Source: Hahellaceae bacterium (GTDB lineage Bacteria > Pseudomonadota > Gammaproteobacteria > Pseudomonadales > Oleiphilaceae). From it: a stretch of DNA of 64,000 bases. Where the stretch lies: positions 186,001 through 250,000 of the forward strand of contig JACKOD010000005.1 of the NCBI GenBank assembly GCA_024234505.1. The letters run 5' to 3'. The position numbers and the translations under genes are program-made. Positions 1 to 9,779 of the stretch are shown here, one piece after another (positions within the stretch are counted from its first letter, which is position 1; every line of letters starts with the position of its first letter). The notes under the pieces were generated by a model, which was not told the DNA's origin, did not search any database, and saw only the letters and a list, made by a program, of their open reading frames with translations.

Positions 1-352
1 CATCAATGTCTGAGGGCGAAAATAGAAGTGTTTTTAAGCCTTCAGTGGTTTCGATTTGTACGATAAATACACGATTAATAATGTGCATAAATGGTGACGC
101 CACGCGAGCCGCATTGAGCAAACCATAGCGCGTGGGGTAGGGGACTCTGATCAGGTTTACGGTACGATAGTAACTGACGGTTTTATTTAGCCCCAGCATA
201 TATTCCCTGAATTCTTCTCCGGCTTTTTTGGTCATTTCCAGTCGTGCCGAGGGCGTTGCTTCGTTTCGCGTTTTATCAATGTACTTGAGCTTGCGTATAC
301 CCAGTGCTTCAAGTTGCTTTTGACTCGCTAACTTTACGCTATGGTTCGACAT
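1..352 (-). CDS. Hypothetical protein, N-terminal part (runs off window)
   Basis: Reading the minus strand from an ATG at 352, an open frame of 117 codons continues past the window edge. It begins MSNHSVKLASQK and includes a basic, soluble-looking N-terminus and later a segment reading RVPYPTRYGLLNAAR. There is no signal peptide or membrane segment in the visible part. I do not recognise the family. It is divergently placed from the gene at 672. It is real by its length without stops and by its normal amino-acid composition, but its function cannot be stated. Confidence 0.6.
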   Translation of the reverse strand, partial: MSNHSVKLASQKQLEALGIRKLKYIDKTRNEATPSARLEMTKKAGEEFREYMLGLNKTVSYYRTVNLIRVPYPTRYGLLNAARVASPFMHIINRVFIVQIETTEGLKTLLFSPSDID

Positions 353-671
353 GATTTTTTCCTTTGGGTGAATCGCGAAATGAGTCTTTGAAACGGTTGC
401 TCCAAGGAATGGCTTAACGTAGTTAAAGCGGATTAAATAACTATAGACCAGATGTCTGTAATCAGGTTTTGTTCTGTTAATCCTGTCCGTCTGATCGCGT
501 GAAGGACGAAAAGTTGATTAAAAAATTCGCAAATATTCTTTGAAAATCGAAATCTTCTGCTAAAATCCGCCTCCTTGGATTTTGGTGCGAAAGTGTGGTT
601 TTGCGTCAACAGGTCAGGGGTGGCTTAACAATGATCAGTTTCAGTAGTTAAACCACTGTGAAGCTTGGAAT
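353..671. other. Intergenic region between divergent genes
   Basis: This 319-base stretch separates two divergent genes and must hold both promoters. A weak sigma70-like pair toward the plus-strand gene is TTGAAA at 540-545 and TAAAAT at 561-566, with a short 15-base spacer. I see no hairpin, RNA gene or repeat here. Confidence 0.35.
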
Positions 672-1232
672 ATGAATGGATGTGGCGTGATGACCTTTAA
701 GATGGTTCGCTCTAAAATGGCGTTGTATTTTTCTTTATTGTGTCTGGTGCTGACGTGCGCTGGCAACGTTCAGGCAGACACCAACGAGACGGGATTGTTT
801 TCATCCATCTTTGATGAAAGCGATTATGTCTATTTTCAAACCAGTCTGGCCACGGTGCACTTTCATCCGAAGGAAGAGCATAACAACAAGCAGAATCTGA
901 TCGGGATAGATTATCACTGGAAAAGTGGTTATTTATTGGGTGCATCGTTTTTTAAGAACTCTTTTCATCAGTCATCCCAATTTGGTTATTTTGGTCGTCA
1001 GTGGGATATTCCCAATACCAATGATTTGCTATATGTGAGTCTGGTAGGCGGATTTATTCACGGCTACCGAGGTGAACATAAAGAAGAAATTCCATTTAAT
1101 GATCATGGCACTGCGCCAGTGGTTCTGCCTTTGATCGGGGCTCGATACGAGCACTTTCACTCGCAGTTGATTGTTTTTGGCCTTGCCGGATTTACCTGGA
1201 CGCTGGGTTACGATATTCCTGTGAACTGGTAG
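672..1232 (+). CDS. Small secreted/outer-membrane beta-barrel-like protein
   Basis: The protein has a signal peptide (basic start, hydrophobic run, cleavage near NVQA-DTNE) followed by about 150 residues of alternating polar and aromatic strands. Segments such as YVYFQTSLATVHFHP and NLIGIDYHWKSGYLLGASFF recall a family of short outer-membrane proteins that is widespread in Pseudomonas relatives and often labelled sn-glycerol-3-phosphate transporter by automatic pipelines, although no transport role is proven. It ends in an aromatic residue (NW), as beta-barrels often do. ATGs at 672, 690 and 702 are all possible starts. The one at 702 gives the tidiest signal peptide, and none has a strong Shine-Dalgarno site. 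It appears monocistronic. Confidence 0.6.
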   Translation: MNGCGVMTFKMVRSKMALYFSLLCLVLTCAGNVQADTNETGLFSSIFDESDYVYFQTSLATVHFHPKEEHNNKQNLIGIDYHWKSGYLLGASFFKNSFHQSSQFGYFGRQWDIPNTNDLLYVSLVGGFIHGYRGEHKEEIPFNDHGTAPVVLPLIGARYEHFHSQLIVFGLAGFTWTLGYDIPVNW

Positions 1233-1345
1233 CTCATCTATCGTTTGGATACAACGGCCCGCCAGCCAGGGACCCGCTCCCTTTTTTAACTCATTTGATG
1301 CTAAGATCCTCTATCATTAACGTGACTTATGATAGAGGGCGCTGC

Positions 1346-2233
1346 ATGACTCAATGTTTTCAACAAGGTATTTTGGCAGATATTCCCGCTCATGGGCGCT
1401 ATTTGTTTTTCAGTCTGAAGCAATCATGCCAAGCAGCAAAAGCACTGTCTTTATTGGCAGAGGCCGCTGATGGTGATCATTGTGTCGTGGGATTGGGGGC
1501 GTTGCTGACCGATGCGCTGGATGTAGATTTGCCCGGGCTGGCAAATTTTCCGTCTCTGGCGGCCAATGGCGTCGCCGTGCCATCCACGCCTTTTGCTTTG
1601 ATGTGCTGGTTACGCGGTGACAGTCGTGGTGCGCTTATTGCCGAAATGCATTCACTTGAAGCCTTATTGGCCCCGGCCTTTCGACTTGAAGTCGCGGTCG
1701 ACGCGTTTCGTCATGGTTCGGGTCGCGATCTGACCGGCTACGAAGATGGAACCGAAAATCCGACTGCGGACGCTGCAATTGATGCGGCTTTTGTCAGTGA
1801 TTCGATTGCCGGTTTACAAAGTGGAAGCTTTGTGGCCATTCAGCAATGGCTACACGAGTTCTCCCAGTTTAACGCTATGACACCGTCCCAGCAGGATGAC
1901 AGTATTGGTCGGCGTAAAGCAGACAATGAAGAGCTTGAAGATGCCCCTGAAAGTGCACACGTCAAACGTACCGCTCAGGAGAGTTTTGATCCTGAGGCCT
2001 TTTTGCTCCGGCGCTCCATGCCATGGTCAGATGGCAGAAACTCGGGGTTGATGTTTGTGGCATTCGCGTCTTCATTTGAGCCTTTTGAGGCGCAATTAGC
2101 GCGAATGTGTGGTATGGAAGATGGGATAGTTGATGCGCTCTTTCAGTTTACCCGGCCGATCTCGGGGGCGTATTTTTGGTGTCCGCCGATGAATGAACAA
2201 GGATGTCTTGATTTGCGCGCGTTGGGGCTATGA
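1346..2233 (+). CDS. DyP-type heme peroxidase (YfeX-like)
   Basis: This is a dye-decolorising peroxidase of the cytoplasmic B class, using H2O2 to oxidise bulky substrates. The family signature GxxDG is present as GYEDGTENP (Gly131 to Gly135, with catalytic Asp134 counted from the chosen start). The later HVKRTAQ segment supplies the likely proximal heme His, and LRRSMPW the conserved distal Arg region. The start at ATG 1346 is preferred over an upstream in-frame ATG at 1295, because it is preceded by GAGGG at good spacing and gives 295 residues, close to the roughly 300 of YfeX. There is no Tat signal, so it is cytoplasmic or cargo of an encapsulin, but no encapsulin gene is nearby. Confidence 0.9.
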   Translation: MTQCFQQGILADIPAHGRYLFFSLKQSCQAAKALSLLAEAADGDHCVVGLGALLTDALDVDLPGLANFPSLAANGVAVPSTPFALMCWLRGDSRGALIAEMHSLEALLAPAFRLEVAVDAFRHGSGRDLTGYEDGTENPTADAAIDAAFVSDSIAGLQSGSFVAIQQWLHEFSQFNAMTPSQQDDSIGRRKADNEELEDAPESAHVKRTAQESFDPEAFLLRRSMPWSDGRNSGLMFVAFASSFEPFEAQLARMCGMEDGIVDALFQFTRPISGAYFWCPPMNEQGCLDLRALGL

Positions 2234-2280
2234 CATTTCTGGCAGTGTCGCGTTCACTGAGTTAAGGAGGAATTTATTGC

Positions 2281-2952
2281 ATGGCATTACCGTCAACCAG
2301 ATTAAACCCCGAGCCGGGGCAGGCCGTTTATAGCACGCTGTCGCTGCGATTTTATGATATCTACGTGTTAGGCTTATCCAATCGTTATTTCTGGCGCTGC
2401 CCTACCGATCAGATTCAACAAAAATACAATGCTTTTGTCACCCCGCGCCATTTGGAAATAGGCGTGGGTACCGGGTATTACCTGGATAAATTGAGCGTGC
2501 ACTCGCCTTTTGAATCATTGTGTTTGCTGGACTTGAATGAAAATAGCCTCGATGCAACGGCAAAACGGGTACAGCGATTCAATCCCGTAAAAGTAAAAGC
2601 CAATGCCCTAGAGCCCTTTCCGCTGGAAGCCAGATCATTTGATTCTGTTGGAATTAACTATCTGATTCATTGTTTGCCGGGTAAGCCCGAAGAGAAGGGG
2701 GTGGTTTTTGATCACATCAAGGAGGTGCTTACTGATGATGGGGTGTGCTTTGGTAGTACCATCGTTCAAGCGGACCAGGCTTCCATGGCCGCATCGGTGG
2801 TGATGGCCATTTATAATCACAAAGGGATTTTCGGAAATCACTACGATACGCCCGAGGCGGTCAGTGCAGAATTGCATCGATGCTTTGATCAGGTGAATAC
2901 CGAACTGGTGGGTACGGTACTCTTGTTTTCGGCCCGCAAGCCCAGGCGTTAA
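2281..2952 (+). CDS. Class I SAM-dependent methyltransferase
   Basis: This is a 223-residue Rossmann-type methyltransferase. Motif I is HLEIGVGTGYYLD, followed by the acidic end of strand beta2 in LLDLNENSLDAT and motif IV-like SVGINYLIHCLPG. The substrate is unknown. A strong AAGGAGG site (2263-2269) precedes the ATG. It sits 47 bases after the DyP gene on the same strand and may be cotranscribed with it. There is no signal peptide. Small methyltransferases of this architecture are often annotated as UbiE/biotin-type without experimental support, so I give no gene name. Confidence 0.85.
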   Translation: MALPSTRLNPEPGQAVYSTLSLRFYDIYVLGLSNRYFWRCPTDQIQQKYNAFVTPRHLEIGVGTGYYLDKLSVHSPFESLCLLDLNENSLDATAKRVQRFNPVKVKANALEPFPLEARSFDSVGINYLIHCLPGKPEEKGVVFDHIKEVLTDDGVCFGSTIVQADQASMAASVVMAIYNHKGIFGNHYDTPEAVSAELHRCFDQVNTELVGTVLLFSARKPRR

Positions 2953-3105
2953 ATGGTTTTTAAAATACCCGTGTTTCGTATTGCACCACTCATAGGATGT
3001 CTCTATTATCGTCCCGAGTGACGTACTTTATTAAGTCGTCTGGTGTCGTCGGGGCAGCGTCTCGCGATGCCGACCGACCGGGTTCTTTTTTCAAGAGATG
3101 TGTCT

Positions 3106-3843
3106 ATGACTTATTGTCTTGCGATCGCTGTCGATAGTGGAATAGTTTTCGCGTCTGATTCGCGTACCAATGCGGGCGTGGATAACGTAAACACCTATCC
3201 TAAAATGTACACCTACAGTATTCCGGACAAAGCCTATTTTGTATTACTGACCTCAGGCAACCTGGCGACCACGCAGGCGTTGGTGAGACATATCGAGCGG
3301 GACTTGCAGGAAAGTACCGAGGATGAGCCCAAAGGGCTGGCCGCCTACGACGATATGAGCGACGTGGCGAGTTATATTGGTACCTTGTCGGTCAATACCA
3401 AGAACTATTACAAACATGATCTGCAACAGGGCGCTAACTTTGATTGCACACTGATTCTCGGTGGTCAAATCAAGGGGCAGCCCTGCGAAATATTCATGAT
3501 TTATCCTGAAGGCAATTATATTCAAAGTTCCCCTTATGCCCCTTTTCTGCAGATAGGTGAGACAAAGTATGGTAAGCCCATACTTGATCGGGTTATCAAG
3601 CACAATACATCGCTTGAAGCAGCGGCCCGCTGTGCGCTGGTATCGCTGGATTCGACCATGCGAAGTAATCTTTCTGTGGCTCCTCCTTTTGATTTGATGA
3701 TGTACCAGAAAGATCGCTTCGAGCCCGCTCATGTCATGCGCTACAAACTCAATTCTCCCTACTACGCTACGCTGCGTAAACGTTGGGGTGAAGGGTTGAT
3801 CGATTTGTTTAATGATTTGCCTTTGTTTGAGTGGGAAAAATAA
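3106..3843 (+). CDS. Anbu proteasome-like Ntn peptidase
   Basis: This is an Anbu (ancestral beta-subunit, also called BPH) peptidase of 245 residues. The frame opens at 3043, but the family start MTYCLAIAVDSG is at ATG 3106. This exposes Thr2 as the N-terminal nucleophile once Met is removed. Asp18 and Lys33 (in ASDSRT and YPKMYTY) are the expected Ntn partners. Known Anbu proteins form helical or ring-like assemblies without a dedicated ATPase, and their substrate is unsettled. The downstream transglutaminase, ATP-grasp and alpha-E genes are its known genomic partners, which suggests it processes or recycles a peptide tag made by them. Transcription could run on through the hairpin at 3867. 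Confidence 0.92.
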   Translation: MTYCLAIAVDSGIVFASDSRTNAGVDNVNTYPKMYTYSIPDKAYFVLLTSGNLATTQALVRHIERDLQESTEDEPKGLAAYDDMSDVASYIGTLSVNTKNYYKHDLQQGANFDCTLILGGQIKGQPCEIFMIYPEGNYIQSSPYAPFLQIGETKYGKPILDRVIKHNTSLEAAARCALVSLDSTMRSNLSVAPPFDLMMYQKDRFEPAHVMRYKLNSPYYATLRKRWGEGLIDLFNDLPLFEWEK

Positions 3844-3866
3844 GCACACAACCGGCATTGTTGTGC

Positions 3867-3893
3867 CCAACCGCATGGGTTAAATGCGGTTGG
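3867..3893 (+). other. Perfect 10-bp inverted repeat after anbu
   Basis: CCAACCGCAT, a 7-base loop, then ATGCGGTTGG form a perfect 10-bp stem 23 bases after the Anbu stop. No T-tract follows, so it is not a classic intrinsic terminator. It could be an mRNA-stabilising or partial attenuating hairpin separating anbu from the ligase genes. Confidence 0.6.
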
Positions 3894-3944
3894 CGCGAAA
3901 TCTGCTAGCTTGAGTAAAATGTTTCCTTCAGGGAGTGTAAGTGC

Positions 3945-6900
3945 ATGAGTATTCTGGTTGGCTTACGTCACACGACGACCTATACCTACGATCGACTGGT
4001 AAATCTGTCTCCGCACACGGTTCGGTTGCGTCCTGCACCCCATTGCCGTACACCTATTGTCAGTTACAGCCTGAATATTTCACCGAAACCGCATTTTTTG
4101 AACTGGTTGCAGGATCCGTTTTCCAACTATGTTGGTCGTCTGGTTTTTCCGGAAAAGACGGCAGAGTTGCGGGTTGATGTTGATTTGGTTGCGGATCTGA
4201 CACCCTACAACTCGTTTGATTTCTTTGTTGAAGAGTTTGCAGAGCATTATCCGTTTGATTATCCCGAAAGCATGAAAAAGCAATTGGCGCCTTTTCTGGA
4301 TGCCAAGCCCTGGGGCAAGCAATTCAACGCTTATCTGAAACGAATGCCCCGGAAAAAAACCGCCATAGTTGATTATCTGGTGAGTATCAATCAGCGCTTG
4401 TGGGGCGATATAAAATATACCGTCCGTCTTGAACCCGGCGTACAAAGCCCTGAAGAAACATTGCAAATTGGTTGGGGGTCGTGTCGAGATACGGCGTGGC
4501 TCATGGTGCAGCTATGTCGTCATCTGGGGCTGGCGGCACGCTTTGTGTCGGGTTATCTGGTGCAGTTGACTGCCGATCAGAAATCGTTGGATGGCCCGAG
4601 CGGCCCGGTTGCCGACTTTACGGATCTCCACGCTTGGGCAGAAGTGTATGTGCCGGGCGCTGGCTGGCTGGGGCTGGACCCGACATCCGGGTTGTTTGCT
4701 GCCGAAGGTCATATTCCCCTGAGTTGTACGCCGGAGCCGGCAGATGCGGCACCTATCAATGGTGCTGTTGATGCCTGTGAGGTTGAGTTTGCATTCAGTA
4801 ATGAAGTCACCCGATTGCGTGAAGATCCGCGTGTTACCAAACCGTTTGCCGATCACGATTGGGATGATATCGACGCGTTAGGCCAGTTTGTGGACGCGCA
4901 GTTGGACGAGCACGATGTCCGGCTGACCATGGGAGGTGAGCCAACCTTTGTTTCCATTGATGATATGCAGTCAGCCCAATGGAATACGGATGCCGATGGC
5001 AAGGAAAAGCGGAGTCTGGCCTACGATTTGATACAGCGGTTGTCGGGACACTTTGCACAAGGCGGTTTGCTGCACTATGGGCAGGGAAAATGGTATCCCG
5101 GTGAGCCGCTTCCTCGTTGGAACTACTCCCTGTACTGGCGAAAAGACGGGATACCTTTGTGGCCGGCGGATCTCGATCAGGCTTCGGACGTTTTGCAGGG
5201 GACAGCCAAACCTGAAGATGCGCGCGCACTGATGGCTGCGTTCTGCCAATCGCTCGGAATTGCCGATAGCTCCATTCATCCCTGTTATGAAGATCCCTTT
5301 CATTCGCTCTGGCTCGATGGTCAATTGCCGATAGACGAGCCTTTGGATGTGGGGCACGAGGAGTTGGCAAAGCGGACACTGGCGCAAATACTGAAGCGCG
5401 GGCTAAATCATGTGACAGGTTATTGCTTGCCGCTGGCTTTTGATGCGGTCAATTTGCGCTGGCAAAGCTGTTTGTGGCGTTTTCGTCAGAAATCGCTTTA
5501 TTTGTTGCCAGGTAACTCCGCCTTGGGGTACCGACTGCCCCTTGCAAGTCTGTCCCGCCACGAATTAAGTGATGCTTTTGAAGTTCATCCGCGTGACCCC
5601 TTTGCTCCGGTACCGCAGGAAATTACGCCGTTGCATCAGGTGGCGGCGAAACCGCTGGCTGCGATGGCGATTCACACCGCACTTTGTACCGAGGTGAGAG
5701 ACGGCTATCTCTATGCCTTTTTACCACCGGTTTCTACGCTGGAAGAGTATGTGACGCTGCTGGAAGTCATGGCTAAAGCGTCGAAATTGATTGGCCAGCC
5801 TGTGCGGATTGAAGGTTATGCGCCTCCTCATGATCCCCGCATTCAGAAACTGGTTGTCGCGCCTGATCCTGGCGTGATTGAAGTGAATATACAGCCCGCA
5901 TCCAATTGGAGCGAATTGAAACATATTACCGAAACGCTGTATCAGGAAGCCCGTCAAAGTCGCCTTGCCACTGAGAAGTTTATGCTGGATGGCCGGCACA
6001 CCGGCACCGGTGGCGGAAATCACGTTACCCTGGGGGGCGCGTCACCCGCAGACAGCCCTTTGTTGCGACGCCCTGATTTGTTGCGTAGCTTGTTAACCTT
6101 CTGGCAGCATCATCCTAGCTTGTCTTATTTGTTCAGTGGCGTATTTATCGGACCGACCAGTCAGGCGCCGCGGGTTGACGAGGCGCGTGTAGAGCGGTTG
6201 TATGAACTGGAGATAGCCTTTTCGCAAATGCCGCATGGAGAAGTCCCTCAGCCCTGGCTGGTTGATCGGTTGCTTCGACATTTGTTAACGGATTTAACCG
6301 GAAATACACATCGGAGCGAATTTTGTATCGATAAGCTCTATTCGCCCGATTCCCCCACCGGACGATTGGGGATTCTGGAGTTTCGTGGTTTCGAGATGCC
6401 ACCGCATGCGCGCATGAGTCTGGTGCAAATGCTTCTCTTGCGAGCTCTGGTTGCGCTTTTCTGGAGCAAGCCTTACGAGCGCAAGCTGGTAGATTGGGGA
6501 CATACGCTGCATGATCGCTATATGTTGCCTCATTTTTTATGGCAGGATTTCAGAGACGTACTGGGCTTTATGCGCACGGAAGGTTATCCATTGCAGGATC
6601 ATTGGTTTGATGCGTTTCTGGAGTTTCGTTGTCCTCGGGTAGGCGTTTTTGAGCTGGAGGGCACTCAGGTTGAGTTGCGTCATGCTCTTGAGCCCTGGCA
6701 TGTGCTCGGTGAGGAAGCGACGGGGAGCGGGACTGCACGTTATGTGGATTCGAGCATGGAGCGTTTGCAGGTAAAGGTGAAGTTTGCGGTACCCCAGCGC
6801 TATGTGCTGACCTGTAACGGCAAGGCGATTCCGTTGGTGCCGACGGATGAGGAAGGTACATTTGTGGCGGGTGTTCGTTATCGGGCCTGGCAGCCACATT

Positions 6901-7235
6901 CGGCGCTGCATCCTACCATTGGAGTACATTCTCCGTTGGTATTCGACTTGTTTGATACCTGGAGCGGGCGCTCACTGGGAGGAGGTACCTATCATGTGGT
7001 TCATCCTGGTGGCAGGAATTACGAACACTTTCCTGTTAACGCTCTGGAAGCCGAAGCCAGACGGGTTAATCGCTTCGACGAGCTGGGGCACACCGCAGGC
7101 CAGCGAATTGCCCGGCCGGTGGTTGAGGGTGGCGGGAAATTCTATCGACATGGTGCCCCCGCGAAAGGGAGTAATCCGCCACCGCCGCGAGCGAATCCGA
7201 AATATCCCTATACGCTGGATTTGCGCTACGATTAA
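3945..7235 (+). CDS. Transglutaminase-like / DUF2126 bifunctional amidoligase
   Basis: This is a very large protein (1096 residues). An N-terminal bacterial transglutaminase-N region (HTTTYTYDRLV) is followed by a transglutaminase core with the triad Cys180 (GWGSCRDTAW), His229 (DLHAWAEVY) and Asp245 (GLDPTSG). From about residue 310 a DUF2126 region begins (VRLTMGGEPTFVS) and runs to the C-terminus. This family was predicted by comparative genomics to be a glutamine-synthetase-like/COOH-NH2 ligase fused to a papain-like peptidase. The ATG at 3945 fits the family start MSILVGLRH. Many antisense frames occur inside it and are shadows. It heads the fused arm of the Anbu-linked operon. Confidence 0.9.
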   Translation: MSILVGLRHTTTYTYDRLVNLSPHTVRLRPAPHCRTPIVSYSLNISPKPHFLNWLQDPFSNYVGRLVFPEKTAELRVDVDLVADLTPYNSFDFFVEEFAEHYPFDYPESMKKQLAPFLDAKPWGKQFNAYLKRMPRKKTAIVDYLVSINQRLWGDIKYTVRLEPGVQSPEETLQIGWGSCRDTAWLMVQLCRHLGLAARFVSGYLVQLTADQKSLDGPSGPVADFTDLHAWAEVYVPGAGWLGLDPTSGLFAAEGHIPLSCTPEPADAAPINGAVDACEVEFAFSNEVTRLREDPRVTKPFADHDWDDIDALGQFVDAQLDEHDVRLTMGGEPTFVSIDDMQSAQWNTDADGKEKRSLAYDLIQRLSGHFAQGGLLHYGQGKWYPGEPLPRWNYSLYWRKDGIPLWPADLDQASDVLQGTAKPEDARALMAAFCQSLGIADSSIHPCYEDPFHSLWLDGQLPIDEPLDVGHEELAKRTLAQILKRGLNHVTGYCLPLAFDAVNLRWQSCLWRFRQKSLYLLPGNSALGYRLPLASLSRHELSDAFEVHPRDPFAPVPQEITPLHQVAAKPLAAMAIHTALCTEVRDGYLYAFLPPVSTLEEYVTLLEVMAKASKLIGQPVRIEGYAPPHDPRIQKLVVAPDPGVIEVNIQPASNWSELKHITETLYQEARQSRLATEKFMLDGRHTGTGGGNHVTLGGASPADSPLLRRPDLLRSLLTFWQHHPSLSYLFSGVFIGPTSQAPRVDEARVERLYELEIAFSQMPHGEVPQPWLVDRLLRHLLTDLTGNTHRSEFCIDKLYSPDSPTGRLGILEFRGFEMPPHARMSLVQMLLLRALVALFWSKPYERKLVDWGHTLHDRYMLPHFLWQDFRDVLGFMRTEGYPLQDHWFDAFLEFRCPRVGVFELEGTQVELRHALEPWHVLGEEATGSGTARYVDSSMERLQVKVKFAVPQRYVLTCNGKAIPLVPTDEEGTFVAGVRYRAWQPHSALHPTIGVHSPLVFDLFDTWSGRSLGGGTYHVVHPGGRNYEHFPVNALEAEARRVNRFDELGHTAGQRIARPVVEGGGKFYRHGAPAKGSNPPPPRANPKYPYTLDLRYD

Positions 7236-7267
7236 TTGAGCCGCGCGACGGCTGAGCAATTTTATGT

Positions 7268-9772
7268 ATGTCTGATGTTATTTTGGCGGAGAGAATATTG
7301 AAGCAGGCTTCTCTGGATCTGACGGGCACACCTTATTTACCGGTATCCGGCGCCTATGACGAGATGGTAGACAGCGGCGCAGGCGTCAGAGATCACTGGC
7401 AGCGTTTCGCTGGCTATTTTTCCCGCATGACGCCGGCGGAAATTGCCCGTCTGACCCGGGAAACCGAGCGGCGACTGAAAGAGCAGGGCGTCAATTACCA
7501 TGTCTACCATGACCCCAAGGGAATGCGCCGGACCTGGCAACTGGATCCACTGCCTGTGCTTCTGGATGAAAAGGACTGGCGACAGCTGGACGCAGGTATT
7601 CAGCAGCGGGCGCGCTTGTTTTCGGCCTTGCTGCAAGATATCTATTCGGTTCAGCGTGCCCTCAAACAGGGGATTCTCCCTCCTGAACTGATACTGATGC
7701 ATCCCGGATTTTTAAATTCAATGATGGCGGGGGTCCCCCAGCCGTTAAGTCTTTTTGCAACAGATTTTACCCGTGGACCTGATGGGAAATGGTGGGTACT
7801 GGCCGACCGTACGCAAGGGCCTTCGGGGGCGGGCTATGTGCTGGAGGCACGCATTGTCGGCAAACGGGTGTTGGGCACAGAGCCGGGGGAGTTGCCTATC
7901 GCTCCGCTGGCACCTTTTTTTCAGCATTTTAAGCGACATATGGCCGCCTTATCGCCGGATAAACAGCGCGATCCTACCATTGTGTTGTTGTCTCCAGGAA
8001 TTGGCAACGAAGTGTACTTTGAGCATGCGTACCTTGTTGCTCAGCTAGGTATTACGCTGGTGCAGGGTGACGATCTCACGGTTCGTCAGGGTAAGGTGTA
8101 TCTTAAAACGGTCGATGATCTCAGGCAGGTAGATGTCATTATTCGCCGGGTCGATGACTTGTTTTGCGACCCGCTAAATTTTCGTTCCGATTCCTATCTG
8201 GGCGTGCCCGGACTGGCGCAGGCCCAGCTTCTGGGGAAAGTCGGCATGGCCAACCCGCTGGGGGCAGGCTTACTGGAATCGCCCGGTTTATTGCCTTTCT
8301 TGCCCAAGCTGGCGAAATTCTATCTTAACGAAGACCTGCTTATGCCCAATGTGGCGACCTGGTGGTGCGGGCAGAAGTCGGAGTGTAGTCATGTATTGGC
8401 GAACTTCGATCAAATGGTGATTAAAACCGTCGATCGTGCCGCTCAGGTTATTTTTGGCGGGCAGTTAACGCAAGCACAGAAGGTTGAGTTGAAGGCGCAA
8501 ATAAAGGCGCAACCCTGGCTCTATGTCGGGCAGCAGATGATCAGTTTTTCGACTGTGCCTACCCTGACATCGAACAGCATCGAACCCCGGCACATGGTGT
8601 TGCGCACCTTCGCGGTAGGGGATGGCGAGCATTACGATGTGATGCCCGGAGGGCTCGCGAGAGTGAGTCCTGACGTCAATACTTTTGTGGTGTCCGGGCA
8701 GGTGGGCGGAAAAAGTAAAGACGCCTGGGTGCTAAGCAAAATGCCCGCAAGCCGGGATTTGGCCAGCGTTAAAATGCCTAGGCAGCGTCGCACTTCGGCC
8801 GCCGTGTTGACCAGTCGTGCAGCAGAGCATTTGTTTTGGATGGCGCGGTATCTGGAGCGGACGGAGTCGTTGTTGCGTCTGATTCGAGCCTATGTAAAGC
8901 GGTTGGAGAGCTATCAGGACTATGGTTTTGAGTCTGATCTGGAAGTACTGGGGGCCTTAAAGCCGCAATTTGATATGTATTGTTCCATGGGTAAAAACCG
9001 CTTGGTGCGTATCGAAGCCGTACAAGCCTTTTTATTGAATGCGCAGCAAGTGGGCGGGATGTCCTTCAATCTGCACGCGGCCATTGAGAGTGCCTATACG
9101 GCCAGAGACTTGTGGTCCGGAGACTGCTGGCGGGCAGTAGAAGAGCTTGAGGAATTGCTGGAGTACAGTGAGCGAAACTGGAGTGTGTTGGCGCTGGATC
9201 AGTTTACACAGCCCTTTCTTACCGCATTGCTTGCATTTTGGGGGGCGGCACAGGAGAGTCTGGCGGCAGATCAGGGAGGGATGTGGTTGCAGATTGGTCG
9301 GCGATTAGAACGGGCTCAAAATACTTTGACCAGTATTTACCATCTCTGTCTGGAGTGTACGGAGAGCTGCGAGGACGGGCTGCGTGAAGTGATATTGGAA
9401 GCTCACGATTGTCTTAACAGTCATCGACGTCGATATGGTACCGAGCTGACCTATTACACCGTTTGGCATCATATTCTTCTGGAACCGACCAATCCGCGTT
9501 CACTGGTTTATTCGCTGCGGAAACTGGAGCCGATGTTGCAACGATTAAATCCCAATCCGCATCAGGGACTCATGGGTTTGGAAAAGCGCATCCTTGCCGT
9601 ATTAACACCGTTACGTCTGGCGGATGCGTCAGAGTGGAGCAGTGCCGAGCTGTCGAAAAGCAAGTTGGCTCCATTCTTGCTGCAGCTAAAGCAATCACTT
9701 TTTCAGTTTGGACAAGATATTGAGCATCAATACTTCAAACACGCCCAACCCGTTACCCGACACTTCCGGTAA
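7268..9772 (+). CDS. Circularly permuted ATP-grasp + alpha-E fusion protein
   Basis: This is an 834-residue two-domain protein. Roughly residues 1-495 are a circularly permuted type-2 ATP-grasp domain (formerly DUF404/DUF407), with conserved stretches YVLEARIVG, VDVIIRRVDDLFCDP and EPRHMVLRTF. Residues from about 510 to the end are an alpha-E helical domain opening with AAEHLFWMARYLERTESLLRL. The same two units occur as separate genes at 10660 and 12113, so this operon carries fused and split versions. ATP-grasp proteins make amide or ester bonds with ATP, and the alpha-E role is unknown. No strong Shine-Dalgarno site is seen at ATG 7268, only 32 bases after the upstream stop, so coupled translation is likely. 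Confidence 0.9.
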   Translation: MSDVILAERILKQASLDLTGTPYLPVSGAYDEMVDSGAGVRDHWQRFAGYFSRMTPAEIARLTRETERRLKEQGVNYHVYHDPKGMRRTWQLDPLPVLLDEKDWRQLDAGIQQRARLFSALLQDIYSVQRALKQGILPPELILMHPGFLNSMMAGVPQPLSLFATDFTRGPDGKWWVLADRTQGPSGAGYVLEARIVGKRVLGTEPGELPIAPLAPFFQHFKRHMAALSPDKQRDPTIVLLSPGIGNEVYFEHAYLVAQLGITLVQGDDLTVRQGKVYLKTVDDLRQVDVIIRRVDDLFCDPLNFRSDSYLGVPGLAQAQLLGKVGMANPLGAGLLESPGLLPFLPKLAKFYLNEDLLMPNVATWWCGQKSECSHVLANFDQMVIKTVDRAAQVIFGGQLTQAQKVELKAQIKAQPWLYVGQQMISFSTVPTLTSNSIEPRHMVLRTFAVGDGEHYDVMPGGLARVSPDVNTFVVSGQVGGKSKDAWVLSKMPASRDLASVKMPRQRRTSAAVLTSRAAEHLFWMARYLERTESLLRLIRAYVKRLESYQDYGFESDLEVLGALKPQFDMYCSMGKNRLVRIEAVQAFLLNAQQVGGMSFNLHAAIESAYTARDLWSGDCWRAVEELEELLEYSERNWSVLALDQFTQPFLTALLAFWGAAQESLAADQGGMWLQIGRRLERAQNTLTSIYHLCLECTESCEDGLREVILEAHDCLNSHRRRYGTELTYYTVWHHILLEPTNPRSLVYSLRKLEPMLQRLNPNPHQGLMGLEKRILAVLTPLRLADASEWSSAELSKSKLAPFLLQLKQSLFQFGQDIEHQYFKHAQPVTRHFR

Positions 9773-9779
9773 GGGAAGT

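Noticed and set aside
4834..5387. Long antisense frames (138-181 codons) inside the DUF2126 gene
   Set aside because: They are shadows of a GC-rich coding frame, with no ribosome sites and composition dominated by Arg, Pro and His.
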